A DNA stretch of 64,000 bases from Nostoc sp. PCC 7524. Its GTDB lineage: Bacteria; Cyanobacteriota; Cyanobacteriia; Cyanobacteriales; Nostocaceae. The DNA lies in the NCBI RefSeq assembly GCF_000316645.1, contig NC_019684.1, forward strand, positions 2,447,501 to 2,511,500, written 5' to 3'. The position numbers and the translations under genes were made by a program. The notes under the pieces were generated by a model that saw nothing but the letters and a program-made list of their open reading frames with translations, was not told the DNA's origin and searched no databases. Positions within the stretch are counted from its first letter, which is position 1. Every line of letters starts with the position of its first letter. Below are positions 26,254 through 35,397 of this stretch, piece after piece.

Positions 26254-27171
26254 TTAAATTTCCTCACAAACGCTTTTGAGCATCTGTCGTAACCAACAAA
26301 TTGCCTGATCCTGATCTGTAAGTTTGCTCCACAACATTGAAATCATCCACGGTTGTGTTTGTACAGGAAGTTGAAAAATTTCTAATGAGCCAAGATAAGC
26401 CTTGGGTGCTACCAATCGTGATGGAACAGTAGCAACCAAGTCACTGGATGAAATAATTGCTGGTAGTAGTAGTAAATGAGGAGTCGTCAAAACAATGCGA
26501 CGCTGGAGATTGTATTGAGACAGCACTTTGTCGATTTCACCCACTTCATCTTGTCTGATAGTGAAAAGAGCATGGAGAAGATTAGCGAAAATTTCTGGTG
26601 TAATCACATTTTGAGTAATCACGGGATGCCCACGACGACAAATGCCGACAAAGCGTTCTGAAAATAAGGGCATCTGCATTGTTTGTCTGGGTGGATTTTG
26701 GAAAACACCCAAGGCTAGATCAATTTCTCTTTGCTCTAGTAGTTCTCCTACACAGTCTTTGGCAAAACCAATCAAACGAAAATCAATGTTTGGTGCAATT
26801 TTATGACAGATTTCCAAAAGTTTGGGCATCACGACATAGCTGGTGTAATCTGAACTGCCAATTGTAAAAGTGCCTTTAGAAGTAGTTGAGTCAAAAGTTT
26901 GATTAGCTTCTAATGTCTGCCGAATTTGTTGTAAGGCGGCTTTGATATTAGGAGCAATTAAGAGTGCTTTTGCAGTGGGGTGCATTTCTCTGCCAATTCG
27001 GATAAACAAATCATCTTGGAATAGTGCGCGTAACCTTCCTAGTGCCGCACTCATAGCTGGTTGCCCTAAATACAATCGTGTTGCTGCTGCTGTCACACTC
27101 TTTTCTTCAAAAAGCACTTCAAAGGCAACAAGCAGGTTCAGATCAATGCCAGATAAATCTATTAATCCCAT
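26254..27171 (-). CDS. LysR-family transcriptional regulator
   Basis: This 305-residue protein has an N-terminal winged helix-turn-helix (residues 8-67: LNLLVAFEVLFEEKSVTAAA, then LGQPAMSAALGRLRALFQDD) and a periplasmic-binding-like effector domain from ~95. It belongs to the NodD/LeuO-like branch of LysR regulators. It is divergent from the split dehydrogenase gene, which is the usual arrangement with the regulated target. An AATCAA-T-TTGATT palindrome lies in the 84 bp between them. Confidence 0.93.
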   Translation of the reverse strand: MGLIDLSGIDLNLLVAFEVLFEEKSVTAAATRLYLGQPAMSAALGRLRALFQDDLFIRIGREMHPTAKALLIAPNIKAALQQIRQTLEANQTFDSTTSKGTFTIGSSDYTSYVVMPKLLEICHKIAPNIDFRLIGFAKDCVGELLEQREIDLALGVFQNPPRQTMQMPLFSERFVGICRRGHPVITQNVITPEIFANLLHALFTIRQDEVGEIDKVLSQYNLQRRIVLTTPHLLLLPAIISSSDLVATVPSRLVAPKAYLGSLEIFQLPVQTQPWMISMLWSKLTDQDQAICWLRQMLKSVCEEI

Positions 27172-27190
27172 CGATTAAATATATTATTTC

Positions 27191-27203
27191 AATCAATTTG
27201 ATT
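27191..27203. promoter_or_regulatory. Candidate LysR-type operator AATCAATTTGATT
   Basis: A 13 bp perfect palindrome (6+1+6) lies in the divergent intergenic region between the LysR gene and the dehydrogenase gene. It contains the T-N11-A spacing family members recognise. The role is inferred from position. Confidence 0.5.
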
Positions 27204-27781
27204 AATTTATAACATCTCAGTAAAGTAAAAATAAAAGTTGTTGAAAGTTATCAAAATGACACATCAAACAAAGATTGCTGTAGTCACAGGCAGTAATCGC
27301 GGATTAGGATATGCTATTTCCCGGAAATTATCTCAAATTGGCATTCACGTTGTTTTGACGAGTCGAAATGAAACAGACGGTGTTGCTGCCAAGCAGCAGT
27401 TATCTAGTGAAGGGCTTGATGTGAACTATCATTTGCTAGATGTAACTAGTAATACTAGCGTGACAGAGTTTACGCAATGGCTACGGCAAACCTATGGTAA
27501 GTTAGATATTTTGGTGAACAATGCAGGCATTAATCCCACAGCCAAGCCGGAAGAATCTAGCTTATTAACTGTTCAGTTAGAAACGATGCAAGCTACATTT
27601 AACACCAATGTTCTGGCGGTACTGAGAATTTCTCAAGCTTTAATACCATTAATGAAAGCTAACCACTACGGTCGCATCGTCAATGTTTCCACCGAAATGG
27701 CATCTCTCAGTAATATCACTAGCGACTATTACCCCCTAGCTCCTTCCTATAGACTTTCCAAAATCGGGGTAAACGGGCTAA

Positions 27782-29138
27782 CGGGACTTAGACAAAAATC
27801 AAGCCCAAATGTAACCCAAACTAGCTTTGTAAGCAGCAAACACGTCACGATTTAAGTTCAACCAATCAATAAATCGAAAAGACATGGCTGTTCTGAAAGC
27901 TTCTAAAGCTTCAGTAAAAGTATTTAAAGGTTTGTTTGCCCACCGTCGTCTTAATCCTCCAGTTAACTGATGCCAAAGAATAAAAGTATAGGCACAGAAA
28001 ACCAAAATAAAATGGCGCAGTAAACTCCTTTTATCACGAACTTGATATTCTTTAAGTCCTAACCATCCTTTAGCTTCCCTGTAAAAAACTTCTACCCAAT
28101 TCCTTTGAGAATATGTATCAACTATCCATTGTGGTGTAACAATTGATGAAGATATATTAGTGATGAAGTAGTCAATATCGGTGGCTGCTGAGAAAGTAGA
28201 AGCATTCATGACGATAGCAATATTTCGCTTTCCAGTTAAACTTGATATTTCCACTTCACAAGTTACTACCCATAATGTTTTGGGTTTATCCAAATCTGTT
28301 TGAATTTCTGTGAAAGCCTCTTTGGGTAAGCTCTGGGCTAATTCATCTAACCGAATTGTTTGTTGAATATTATCTGTTTGATTAACTGTTACTTTTCGAT
28401 TTTTAGCTAATCCTCCTAAATATTTTAATTGCCGTTTTTCCAACTCTAATAAAAATGATGTATTGTTGCCATATCCAGCATCTACAATTACTATCCCAGG
28501 TTGATATTTTCTGTTTAGGGCTTGATCTATTAACTTGATTGCTAGTTCTGGTTTTTCTCAAATAGAGGATCTTGTTTTCCTTGAGCTAAAGAATCAGCGT
28601 GTTGATATAACTCTATATCTAACGGTAAGCTTTTTCTGCCATCATATAAATGCGTTGTTACTACTACGATTCCATTATCTGTTTTGCCAATTTCTCCAAT
28701 ATACTGTCTCCCCACACCAGCAGTAAAATTACCACTTTTTCTATGACCAGAATCATCAATTATTAAGCTAAAACCTCTACTAATTCTCGTTTGACTGCAC
28801 TTATTCATGATTTCCAATCGACGCTCATTCACCTGCCCACTAGACCAAGGTGCTTCGGTCAAAAAGTGATGTAATCGGTGGTAAGTTACACCTACAGCAT
28901 TATCCGCCATTTGAAACAGGTTTTTTCTCTCACTTTCCCCCAGTAATCCCCCTATATAGTGTCTAAACTCTCTTTTTTGAGCTTTATGAGTAAACACATC
29001 ATCAAATCTTTGACACCATCTTTCAAAGCACGGGGGCATCGCTGTGGGAGTGGTTTCTTTCATGAGCTTTTTCTAACGTGAAAGCTATGTTAGTTAAGCA
29101 TTATACTCTTTTTGGGCTTAATTTTTGTTTAAGTCCCG
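27782..29138 (-). mobile_element. IS701-family element, copy 1 (inserted in SDR gene, transposase frameshifted)
   Basis: The 1357 bp element has inverted ends CGGGACTTAGACAAAAATCA and, at the other end read inward, CGGGACTTAAACAAAAATTA. It is flanked by the direct repeat CTAA at 27778-27781 and 29139-29142, which fits the 4 bp YTAR target of the IS701 family. It is otherwise indistinguishable by eye from the copy at 45603-46960, except for one missing T in a homopolymer (28552-28556). Confidence 0.93.
27799..29063 (-). pseudogene. IS701-family transposase, frameshifted
   Basis: It has the same protein as the intact copy at 45620-46885, but a run of six A (coding strand) is five A here. The frame turns after FEK into NQN and a stop. 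The two pieces are 28542-29063 (N-terminal 173 residues with IIDDSGHRKSG) and the C-terminal part ending at 27799 (VEVFYREAKGWLGLKEYQ). The catalytic D, D, E residues are therefore divided between frames. Either inactive, or a base-calling error in the homopolymer. Confidence 0.9.
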
Positions 29139-29369
29139 CTAACGGTACTTCTAGCGAGGGAACTCCAAGGTGATAATATTCTTGTTAATGCTTATTCTCC
29201 TGGTTGGATGAAAACCGACATGGGAGGCGAAAATGCACCGTTTACGGCAGAAGAAGGAGCCGAAACAGCTGTTTATTTAGCAACGCTACCAGATGGAGGA
29301 GCGCAAGGACAATTTTTTGCAGAAATGCGGCAGTTTGGCGGGCCGATTCAATTACAGTGGTAGGTTTTT

Positions 29370-30287
29370 ATGGGAAATTCAGCGATGTTACCCCCTATTT
29401 ATGCAGATACACCAATAGAATTGGCTCCTGCCAAAATCATTACCTCGTTTCCAGTTAATACTTTTTTAGAAAATTTGGCGATCGCACCAGATGGCACAAT
29501 ATTTGTGACTAATCATGAGGTTGGCCAAATTGTTCGCATAACCCCAGATGGCAATCAGCAAATTCATACCAACATTGCAGGTAAAGTCAGTGGTTTGGCT
29601 TTCACCAGCGACGGTGGTTTAGTAGTGACTGGATGGAATGCTGATTCCATACCTGTAGTTTCTCTTGTTGCCGCAGATGGCACGGTAGAAACTTTGCTAA
29701 CATTGCCAGATGCGATATTTCTCAATGGTATTACCCCTCTTTCTGACACTCAGTATTTAACGGCAGATTCTTACCGGGGTGCAATTTGGTTAATTGATAT
29801 TGCCCAACGCCTTAGCACCATCTGGCTCGCACACTCTTTACTGGCTCGTAGCAGTTCAGAAAATGTCATTCCGGCAGCTAATGGGTTGAAGCGTTTTGGT
29901 AATTTTCTCTACGTTTCCAATACGGAAAAAATGTTGCTGTTACGAATTCCTCTTGGTACTGCCAATGAACCTGGTGAGCCAGAAATATTTGTAGAGCAGA
30001 CTAATATTGATGACTTTGCCTTTGATGTGGAAGGCAACCTGTACGGAGCAACACATATTTACAATAGCGTAGTCAAGATTACACAATATGGCAGTACAAC
30101 TATCATTGCTCAAGCCGAACAAGGTGTAATTGGCAGTACAGCAGTTGCTTTTGGTCAAACAGAGAGTGACCGCACTGCCATCTATGTAGTGATGAATGGA
30201 GGAATGTTTTTACCACCACCTACAGGCGTAGTTCCTGCTAACGTTGTCCGCATTGAGGTGGGTAAAGCTGGATATCCTTTAGTTTAA
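29370..30287 (+). CDS. SMP-30/gluconolactonase-like beta-propeller protein
   Basis: This 305-residue protein with repeated NHL/SMP-30-type blades includes [20 protein letters not shown], then [40 protein letters not shown] and [19 protein letters not shown]. Family members are calcium-dependent lactonases or related hydrolases with a six-bladed propeller. There is no clear signal peptide. It starts 6 bp after the SDR stop, so it was co-transcribed with the dehydrogenase before the IS701 insertion. Lactonase plus dehydrogenase would suit sugar or lactone oxidation, which is inference. Confidence 0.83.
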   Translation: MGNSAMLPPIYADTPIELAPAKIITSFPVNTFLENLAIAPDGTIFVTNHEVGQIVRITPDGNQQIHTNIAGKVSGLAFTSDGGLVVTGWNADSIPVVSLVAADGTVETLLTLPDAIFLNGITPLSDTQYLTADSYRGAIWLIDIAQRLSTIWLAHSLLARSSSENVIPAANGLKRFGNFLYVSNTEKMLLLRIPLGTANEPGEPEIFVEQTNIDDFAFDVEGNLYGATHIYNSVVKITQYGSTTIIAQAEQGVIGSTAVAFGQTESDRTAIYVVMNGGMFLPPPTGVVPANVVRIEVGKAGYPLV

Positions 30288-30339
30288 GAATTACTCAACC
30301 ATTCATTCCATCAAAAAAGTGCTGAGGAGTCACTTAGAC

Positions 30340-30888
30340 ATGGAACAAGAGGAGCAATCTGTAACTGTAGTCATCTCACAAATTGTTAAACCAGGATGCG
30401 AAAGTGCTTATGAAGCTTGGTTGAAAGATATTACTGGTGTTTCTAGAACTTATCTTGGTCACTTAGGAACCAATGTAATTCGACCACAACCAGGTGCGCG
30501 TTCAGAATATGTGATTATCTTTCGGTTTGATAGCTATGACAATTTAAAGGTATGGATGGAGTCAAATGAGCGCAAATATTGGCTCACTCAAGCTCAACAT
30601 TTGGTTCAATCTGAACCTCATATTCAACAGCTTAGTGGATTAGAAGCTTGGTTTTCCCTTCCTGGTAAACCATTAAAGACTCCACCACGCTATAAAACAG
30701 CATTACTAACTTGGGCTGTTGTATATGTATTGATTAACTTGTTGAATAGGCTTCTAGCACCTCTGCTTACTAATTTACCCCCTTTAATTATTTCATTAAT
30801 CATTTCCGCTATCATGGTTGTACTGTTGACCTATGTTGTCATGCCAAGGGTGACTCATCTGTTTAGCTCCTGGCTATATGGGAAATAA
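30340..30888 (+). CDS. ABM-domain protein with two C-terminal membrane helices
   Basis: Residues ~5-100 form an antibiotic-biosynthesis-monooxygenase (dimeric alpha/beta barrel) domain: TVVISQIVKPGCESAYEAWL, then EYVIIFRFDSYDNLKVWMES. Two hydrophobic helices follow (TALLTWAVVYVLINLLNRLL and LIISLIISAIMVVLLTYVVM). This 'ABM plus 2TM' form is widespread; its substrate is unknown. I prefer the ATG at 30340 (MEQEEQS) over 30319 because the domain begins shortly after. It lies 52 bp after the SMP-30-like gene on the same strand and may be part of that operon. Confidence 0.83.
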   Translation: MEQEEQSVTVVISQIVKPGCESAYEAWLKDITGVSRTYLGHLGTNVIRPQPGARSEYVIIFRFDSYDNLKVWMESNERKYWLTQAQHLVQSEPHIQQLSGLEAWFSLPGKPLKTPPRYKTALLTWAVVYVLINLLNRLLAPLLTNLPPLIISLIISAIMVVLLTYVVMPRVTHLFSSWLYGK

Positions 30889-31115
30889 TAAGAAGTTTCA
30901 AAGTTAAACCAGTTGAAACTAAACTAATTTGCTACATAAGTGGTCGCTGAGATGGGCGAAAAAAGGCGACGGCATTCCACTGTTGGTCTAGAACGTGGAA
31001 TGAGACAGGTTGTTTCAAAGCAGATTCTCTGGTTGCATTAACCAATGCTAGTGGGTATAAAAATAACGAATATACAAGCGTACAAAAAGCCTGTTTTGGA
31101 ACAATGACCCCCTAG
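30889..31115. other. Convergent intergenic region with a small inverted repeat
   Basis: Two convergent genes meet here. A 7 bp inverted repeat ATTCCAC / GTGGAAT (30974-31001) is present, without a T-run. No gene is seen. Confidence 0.4.
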
Positions 31116-31964
31116 TTATTGATGATTAATTCTGCGATAGCGGGCTTCTACGAACGAATAGATACCATAAGCAATCAGTCCCAAAGCAACTAAACCCAGA
31201 ATCCAGGGTCCTTTAGGTTGCTGTGCTAGAGTTGCTAGTGCCTCACCGAAACCTTTAGCCTGACTAGCATCAGACTGACGTGCTGCTTGAATTAAGAAAA
31301 TGCCAATCACAGCAAAAACTATGCCACGAGCTGCAATACCAAACCTACCTGCGTTTATTGTCCAGGTTCGCTCACTGGCAGACATTTCCTGCAATTTAAA
31401 ATGCCCACGAAACTTACACTTGTATGCTTCGTAAAAGTGATAAAAACCAACGCCTATGACAATTACCCCGGCCAATCCCACCAGCCATTGACCGAAAGGT
31501 TGAGCCAATAAACGTGCTGTCCAATCCTGGGTGGAATTGCCACCACCACCGCTCGAACCGATAATGAGTTTTATGGCTGTCCAAGCTAAACCTCCATAAA
31601 CCACAGCACTAAAGGCGTAACCTAAGCGTTTGACCGCTTGCTTAGTATCCATTGCTTGGCCATAGTTTTCAGGGTCGAGTATAGCTTCTGCCAACCGCCA
31701 GAGTGCGTAACCAATCAATCCCACAGTCAGGATAGTCAGCAGAAATTTCCCAAAAGGCTGGGAGACTATGGCTTCTAAAGCACCTCTGCTATCAGTAGTT
31801 CTGCCACCTGTGCCGAAAGCTGCTTGTGCAGCTAGGAAGCCAATCACAAAATAGACTACTCCCTTTGTAGCGTAACCCAACCTTGCCAAGCGTTCAAAAG
31901 TGGGGTGGGAGACTGCTTGTTTTGCTGGTTTTTGAATTTTGCTAGGTAAATTAGGCCGTGTCAT
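31116..31964 (-). CDS. DUF1206 integral membrane protein
   Basis: This 282-residue protein is built of three repeats, each with two membrane helices (GYATKGVVYFVIGFLAAQAA; KRLGYAFSAVVYGGLAWTAI; RFGIAARGIVFAVIGIFLIQ), the hallmark of DUF1206. Each repeat has the internal pattern 'G.a.rg.vy...G'. Function is unknown. Same strand as DedA 71 bp upstream, so they may be co-expressed. Confidence 0.92.
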   Translation of the reverse strand: MTRPNLPSKIQKPAKQAVSHPTFERLARLGYATKGVVYFVIGFLAAQAAFGTGGRTTDSRGALEAIVSQPFGKFLLTILTVGLIGYALWRLAEAILDPENYGQAMDTKQAVKRLGYAFSAVVYGGLAWTAIKLIIGSSGGGGNSTQDWTARLLAQPFGQWLVGLAGVIVIGVGFYHFYEAYKCKFRGHFKLQEMSASERTWTINAGRFGIAARGIVFAVIGIFLIQAARQSDASQAKGFGEALATLAQQPKGPWILGLVALGLIAYGIYSFVEARYRRINHQ

Positions 31965-32035
31965 ATTTTTATATATTCCTAATAGTGATTTGATGAATAA
32001 AAAAGATTGGTTGATTTTTCAAATCTTTCCCTCCC

Positions 32036-32653
32036 CTAACTTTCAGTTTTTTTCTTTGCTTTGCGCTGCCGACGGAAAAACCAAATTCCTAAGCTAACCA
32101 CAAGTATCACCAATACCACTACAGAAATCGGACTCAGATATTGTTTTACTAATTGATAATTTTGTCCTAGTACATAGCCGGCATAGCTTAACAAACCTAC
32201 CCACAACAATGTTCCGGCTGTTGAGTACAGCAAGAATGGCAATACTGGCATCTCCTCAAAGCCAGCAGGTATAGATATATAAGTGCGAATACCTGGGATG
32301 AGACGACCAAAAAACATCACAGCAGCACCGTATTTGTTGAACCACCGCTTAGACTTGTTAATTTCGTCACCAGATAGAGTTAACCATTTACCATGTTTGT
32401 TTACCCATTTTCTCAACCGTCTTTCGCCGACAAGTTTGCCAAGATAGTACCAAGGCAATGCACCCAAAAGTGAACCTACGGTTCCTGCCAAAATGACAAC
32501 AGGCAAGCTTAATTCACCTTTGTGAACAGTAAATCCAGCCAAAGGCATAATCACTTCTGAAGGGATAGGCGGAAATATATTTTCTAGCAGCATTAGTAGC
32601 GAGATACCGAGGTAACCCATTGAAGAAATGATCTGAATAACCCAATCAAGCAT
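32036..32653 (-). CDS. DedA-family membrane protein
   Basis: This protein of ~205 residues carries the DedA/SNARE-associated signature: ENIFPPIPSEVIMPLAGF near the N-terminus, the GALPWYYLGKLVGE segment, and RLIPGIRTYISIPAGFEEMP. Four to five membrane helices and a basic tail (FFRRQRKAKKK) are visible. DedA proteins act in lipid carrier or phospholipid flipping and proton-motive-force homeostasis. I take the start MLDWVIQIISSMGYLG (32653); an ATG six codons upstream exists. Confidence 0.93.
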   Translation of the reverse strand: MLDWVIQIISSMGYLGISLLMLLENIFPPIPSEVIMPLAGFTVHKGELSLPVVILAGTVGSLLGALPWYYLGKLVGERRLRKWVNKHGKWLTLSGDEINKSKRWFNKYGAAVMFFGRLIPGIRTYISIPAGFEEMPVLPFLLYSTAGTLLWVGLLSYAGYVLGQNYQLVKQYLSPISVVVLVILVVSLGIWFFRRQRKAKKKTES

Positions 32654-32671
32654 GATATTGTTCTGGTGCAA

Positions 32672-33095
32672 ATTAAAAAATTAGCTACAGGTTTTGCTTA
32701 TAACTGCAATTCTTCAGAATTGGCCTACTTGAATTGCGATTGAAGCTGTGTAGCCGCTCGTCTGAGAATAATTAGAGCTGATTAAATATGTTTCAGCCTT
32801 AAACACCCATGACAGAATTTTCACCCCACCTCTTAATTAGTTTTAGTTTGCCTTGATTTGTGACTGACTATCACCTTACTCTTGGTGGAAATCATTGAGG
32901 CTAAAGTATGAAATTTTGTAAGAAATGCTGATAAACGTTTCTGTGAAAAAACATCAAAAGCGACTCGGAGATTTATAGCTGTAGCCAATTAGATGAGGAC
33001 ATAAACTATGAAGTATTCCTAGTATTGCAATTCAAACTCAGATGGCTAAACCCTATAGTGATGATTTCCGGCAAAAGGTGATGGTCAAACGAATT
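32672..33095. other. Intergenic region with a transposase start fragment
   Basis: About 420 bp with no complete gene. Apart from the short IS630-like fragment at 33042-33083 I see nothing supportable. Confidence 0.4.
33042..33083 (+). pseudogene. N-terminal fragment of an IS630-type transposase
   Basis: ATG followed by MAKPYSDDFRQKVM is the typical opening of cyanobacterial IS630 transposases (MAKPYSxDLRxKV). The match stops after ~14 codons at the 3' end of the cupin gene. Short, so tentative. Confidence 0.45.
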
Positions 33096-33776
33096 TCATT
33101 TACTATCTCTTGATTTTTCAGTAACTTGTAAATGCCCAGTTTTGACATAAATAAGACATCCTTCACGGCTAAACGGGGTGTGTACGCTGCTAGAAGGATT
33201 GCGAATCCAGGCTCCTTGGGGATAAGTGCCGAACTCATCCTCAAATACGCCATCTAGGACAAAGATTTCTTCTCCACCCCAATGGCGATGCTGCTGAAAG
33301 TGCGTTCCGGGTTGCCATTTCACTAATGCCACGTTCTCAGTACCATAGGCATATAGCGGCATCACCTGTAAGCCAGCGATTAGGCCAGGTAACCAGTCTG
33401 CCTGATTTGTATCCACGACAACCCGTTGCTGGTCATCAGAACTCATCTGCCAGAGCTTTACTAGAATGATGCAACCATCGTGACTGGATGGTGTGTGGAT
33501 AGATCCCACCGGATTTCGGACATAAGTTCCCGCAGGATAGTCCCCGTATTCATCAGAAAATACACCTTCCAGTACCAGGAATTCTTCACCACCGCCGTGA
33601 GTGTGGGGTGAGAAATAACTACCGGGAGCATAACGCACAATCGAAGTTGCTCGCGCTACTTCTTCACCATCCCGCTCTAGCATTCGGCGTTGTACACCAG
33701 GCATGGGAGAATCAACCCAGGGTAAGTCATTGCTAAAGGCGATCGCCCGTTTGTTCAAGTCTGCGTTAAGTTTCAT
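33096..33776 (-). CDS. Two-domain cupin protein (ChrR-like)
   Basis: This 226-residue protein has two tandem cupin domains. The first has SYFSPHTHGGGEEFLVLEGV and a late IHTPSSHDG. The second has THFQQHRHWGGEEIFVLDGV and VHTPFSREG. The His/Glu sets in both domains could bind metal (Zn or Fe), as in the anti-sigma factor ChrR. It lacks the zinc-binding anti-sigma N-terminus of ChrR. It is last in the GST - PNPOx-like - cupin operon controlled by the divergent TetR regulator, which suggests a role against electrophiles or oxidants (inference). Confidence 0.88.
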   Translation of the reverse strand: MKLNADLNKRAIAFSNDLPWVDSPMPGVQRRMLERDGEEVARATSIVRYAPGSYFSPHTHGGGEEFLVLEGVFSDEYGDYPAGTYVRNPVGSIHTPSSHDGCIILVKLWQMSSDDQQRVVVDTNQADWLPGLIAGLQVMPLYAYGTENVALVKWQPGTHFQQHRHWGGEEIFVLDGVFEDEFGTYPQGAWIRNPSSSVHTPFSREGCLIYVKTGHLQVTEKSRDSK

Positions 33777-33859
33777 TGTTTTATTTATTTTATTTCCCAG
33801 ATGAGAGATTAATCTGATTTCTTTCCAGTCCTAGATTTTCAGTCTCTATTGCTATGGTT

Positions 33860-34525
33860 TTAATGAAACTTGCGGTCTGACTCTGGAATTGGTACATCGT
33901 TGATGCTGGCTTCCCAGATAGAAGAATTTTGCTCGCTTAACTGCTGTTCCAATTCGGCAATTCGATTTTGTAAAGGAGCTATCATGGCTGCAACTTCTCT
34001 TTCGGAATAGCGGATGGGAATGTGTTGAGGACAGTTCTCGCTGGTTGCTTCGACATGAAATAAAATAGCCCGTTCCACCTGTGCCGGATCATCGGGAACT
34101 CGCACCTGCTCTAATAAACTTGATTCGCCTTCAACGTATTCGGCTCTACCCCAAATCTTGATACGTCGGCGATGGCGATAATCCATCAAGAACAGAAACG
34201 CTTTGTCATTACCAGATAGATTGCCAACAGTAATGTACTGCACATTACCCGAAAAGTCAGCAAAACCTAGAGTCTTTTCATCCAGCACCTTGAGGAAACC
34301 GGGTGGCCCTCCCCGAAATTGGATGTAGGGATAGCCATTGGAACTGACTGTTCCCAGATAAAATCCTTCCAGTTGAGCAATGAATTCTGCAATCTGGGGA
34401 GTGACGGTATCATTAGCAGGGCCATTGGCGATATAGCGATCATAGGTCTGTCGTGAGCCTCGCTGTTCCTGGGCTGCTTTTACTTCTGTTGTGAAGGCAA
34501 TTTCACCAAATTTACGTGGCATCAT
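33860..34525 (-). CDS. Pyridoxamine 5'-phosphate oxidase-like flavin-binding protein
   Basis: This 221-residue protein has a PNPOx split-barrel: FYLGTVSSNGYPYIQFRGGP, then TLGFADFSGNVQYITVGNLS and KAFLFLMDYRHRRRIKIWGR, and a C-terminal helical tail (IAPLQNRIAELEQQLSEQNS). Such proteins bind FMN or F420 and reduce or detoxify small molecules. It lies 6 bp downstream of the GST gene, clearly the same operon. Confidence 0.88.
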   Translation of the reverse strand: MMPRKFGEIAFTTEVKAAQEQRGSRQTYDRYIANGPANDTVTPQIAEFIAQLEGFYLGTVSSNGYPYIQFRGGPPGFLKVLDEKTLGFADFSGNVQYITVGNLSGNDKAFLFLMDYRHRRRIKIWGRAEYVEGESSLLEQVRVPDDPAQVERAILFHVEATSENCPQHIPIRYSEREVAAMIAPLQNRIAELEQQLSEQNSSIWEASINDVPIPESDRKFH

Positions 34526-34531
34526 GCCCTC

Positions 34532-35149
34532 CTAGACTGCAATTGGTGCTTCAATGCCAATCATCCCCACGAAACCAGGGAGATGTTTGATGCGATCTAT
34601 CCAAGCCAACACGTTGGTATAAGGAGTGAGGTCGATTTTGCCATCGCCAGCCAAGGCCACATAGGGGAAGACTGCCACATCGGCGATTGTCGGATGCCCT
34701 AACTCTAGCCATTGTTGATTCGCTAAATGGTCATTCAATTGGGTCAAAATGAACTCTGATTTTTGAATTGCCCGTTCTAGATTAATGCTAGTAGCTTTAA
34801 ATAAGTGGTATAAACGCGCTGATTCCGGTCCTTGCCGTATCTCTCCTGCGGTTGTAGAAAGCCAACGCACCACCCGGCTCATTGCTTGTGGCTCTAACGG
34901 CAACCATGATTCACCACCGTACTGCCGTGCCAGATACACCAGAATTGCTTGAGCATCGGCCAGCACTGTATTGCCGTCTACTAACAGTGGTACTTGTCCA
35001 AAAGGATTCAATGCCAAGAATTCCGGTTGCTTGTGCGCTCTTGCCATCAAATCGACTTTGATCCACTCGTAGTCTATACCCAACACAGACAGCATCAGTT
35101 TGATTTTGTAGCTATTACCAGACAATTCGTGACCATAGAGCTGAATCAT
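34532..35149 (-). CDS. Glutathione S-transferase family protein
   Basis: This 205-residue protein has the thioredoxin-like N-domain (MIQLYGHELSGNSYKIKLML; the Ser of LSGNSYK is the likely catalytic residue; NPFGQVPLLVDG with the cis-Pro; ADAQAILVYLARQYG). The helical C-domain contains HPTIADVAVFPYVALAG. It would conjugate glutathione to electrophiles. It is the first gene of the operon divergent from the TetR regulator and has two TACCG palindromes upstream. Confidence 0.93.
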   Translation of the reverse strand: MIQLYGHELSGNSYKIKLMLSVLGIDYEWIKVDLMARAHKQPEFLALNPFGQVPLLVDGNTVLADAQAILVYLARQYGGESWLPLEPQAMSRVVRWLSTTAGEIRQGPESARLYHLFKATSINLERAIQKSEFILTQLNDHLANQQWLELGHPTIADVAVFPYVALAGDGKIDLTPYTNVLAWIDRIKHLPGFVGMIGIEAPIAV

Positions 35150-35320
35150 GAGTTAATCCTCCAGATGAGATAAATACAAATTGGTAAATAACGAACAGTC
35201 AGTTGGGAAGGATTCACGCTCTAGAGATGCTAGAGGGGCGAGGGTACATAAGGCATCCCAACTGGGAAATGTCAGCTTGATAGATGAAAAATCGGGGAAT
35301 AGGCGATTCATGGGTTTTTG

Positions 35321-35336
35321 TACCGTTCGTTCGGTA
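35321..35336. promoter_or_regulatory. TetR-type operator 1, TACCGTTCGTTCGGTA
   Basis: A 16 bp near-palindrome with TACCG/CGGTA arms lies in the divergent region between the GST operon and the TetR gene. Its centre is 27 bp from operator 2. The form is typical of TetR-family autoregulatory sites. Confidence 0.78.
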
Positions 35337-35347
35337 TAAATATACTG

Positions 35348-35363
35348 TACCGAACGTTTGGTA
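35348..35363. promoter_or_regulatory. TetR-type operator 2, TACCGAACGTTTGGTA
   Basis: A second 16 bp near-palindrome overlaps a TATAAT-like -10 box (35362-35367) for the TetR gene, whose ATG is at 35398. Binding here would block the regulator's own promoter. Confidence 0.78.
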
Positions 35364-35397
35364 TAATGTCAACAGGTAATCTTTTTATATTCACAAA

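Larger units (their letters stand above)
27256..29363 (+). pseudogene. Short-chain dehydrogenase/reductase split by an IS701-family element
   Basis: The 5' part (27256-27782) encodes a classical SDR: TGSNRGLGYAISRKL cofactor loop, LVNNAGIN, and the catalytic YxxxK in SYRLSKIGVNGLT. The 3' part resumes after the element (29139-29363): LLARELQGDNILVNAYSPGW, then MKTDMGGENAPFTAEEGAET, ending in a TAG at 29361. Removing the element and one 4 bp target copy restores one frame of ~250 residues (VNGLT-VLLAREL). Start is MTHQTKIAVVTG; a TTG six codons earlier is possible. The gene is knocked out here, and the insertion may be polar on the SMP-30 gene that follows after 6 bp. Confidence 0.93.
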
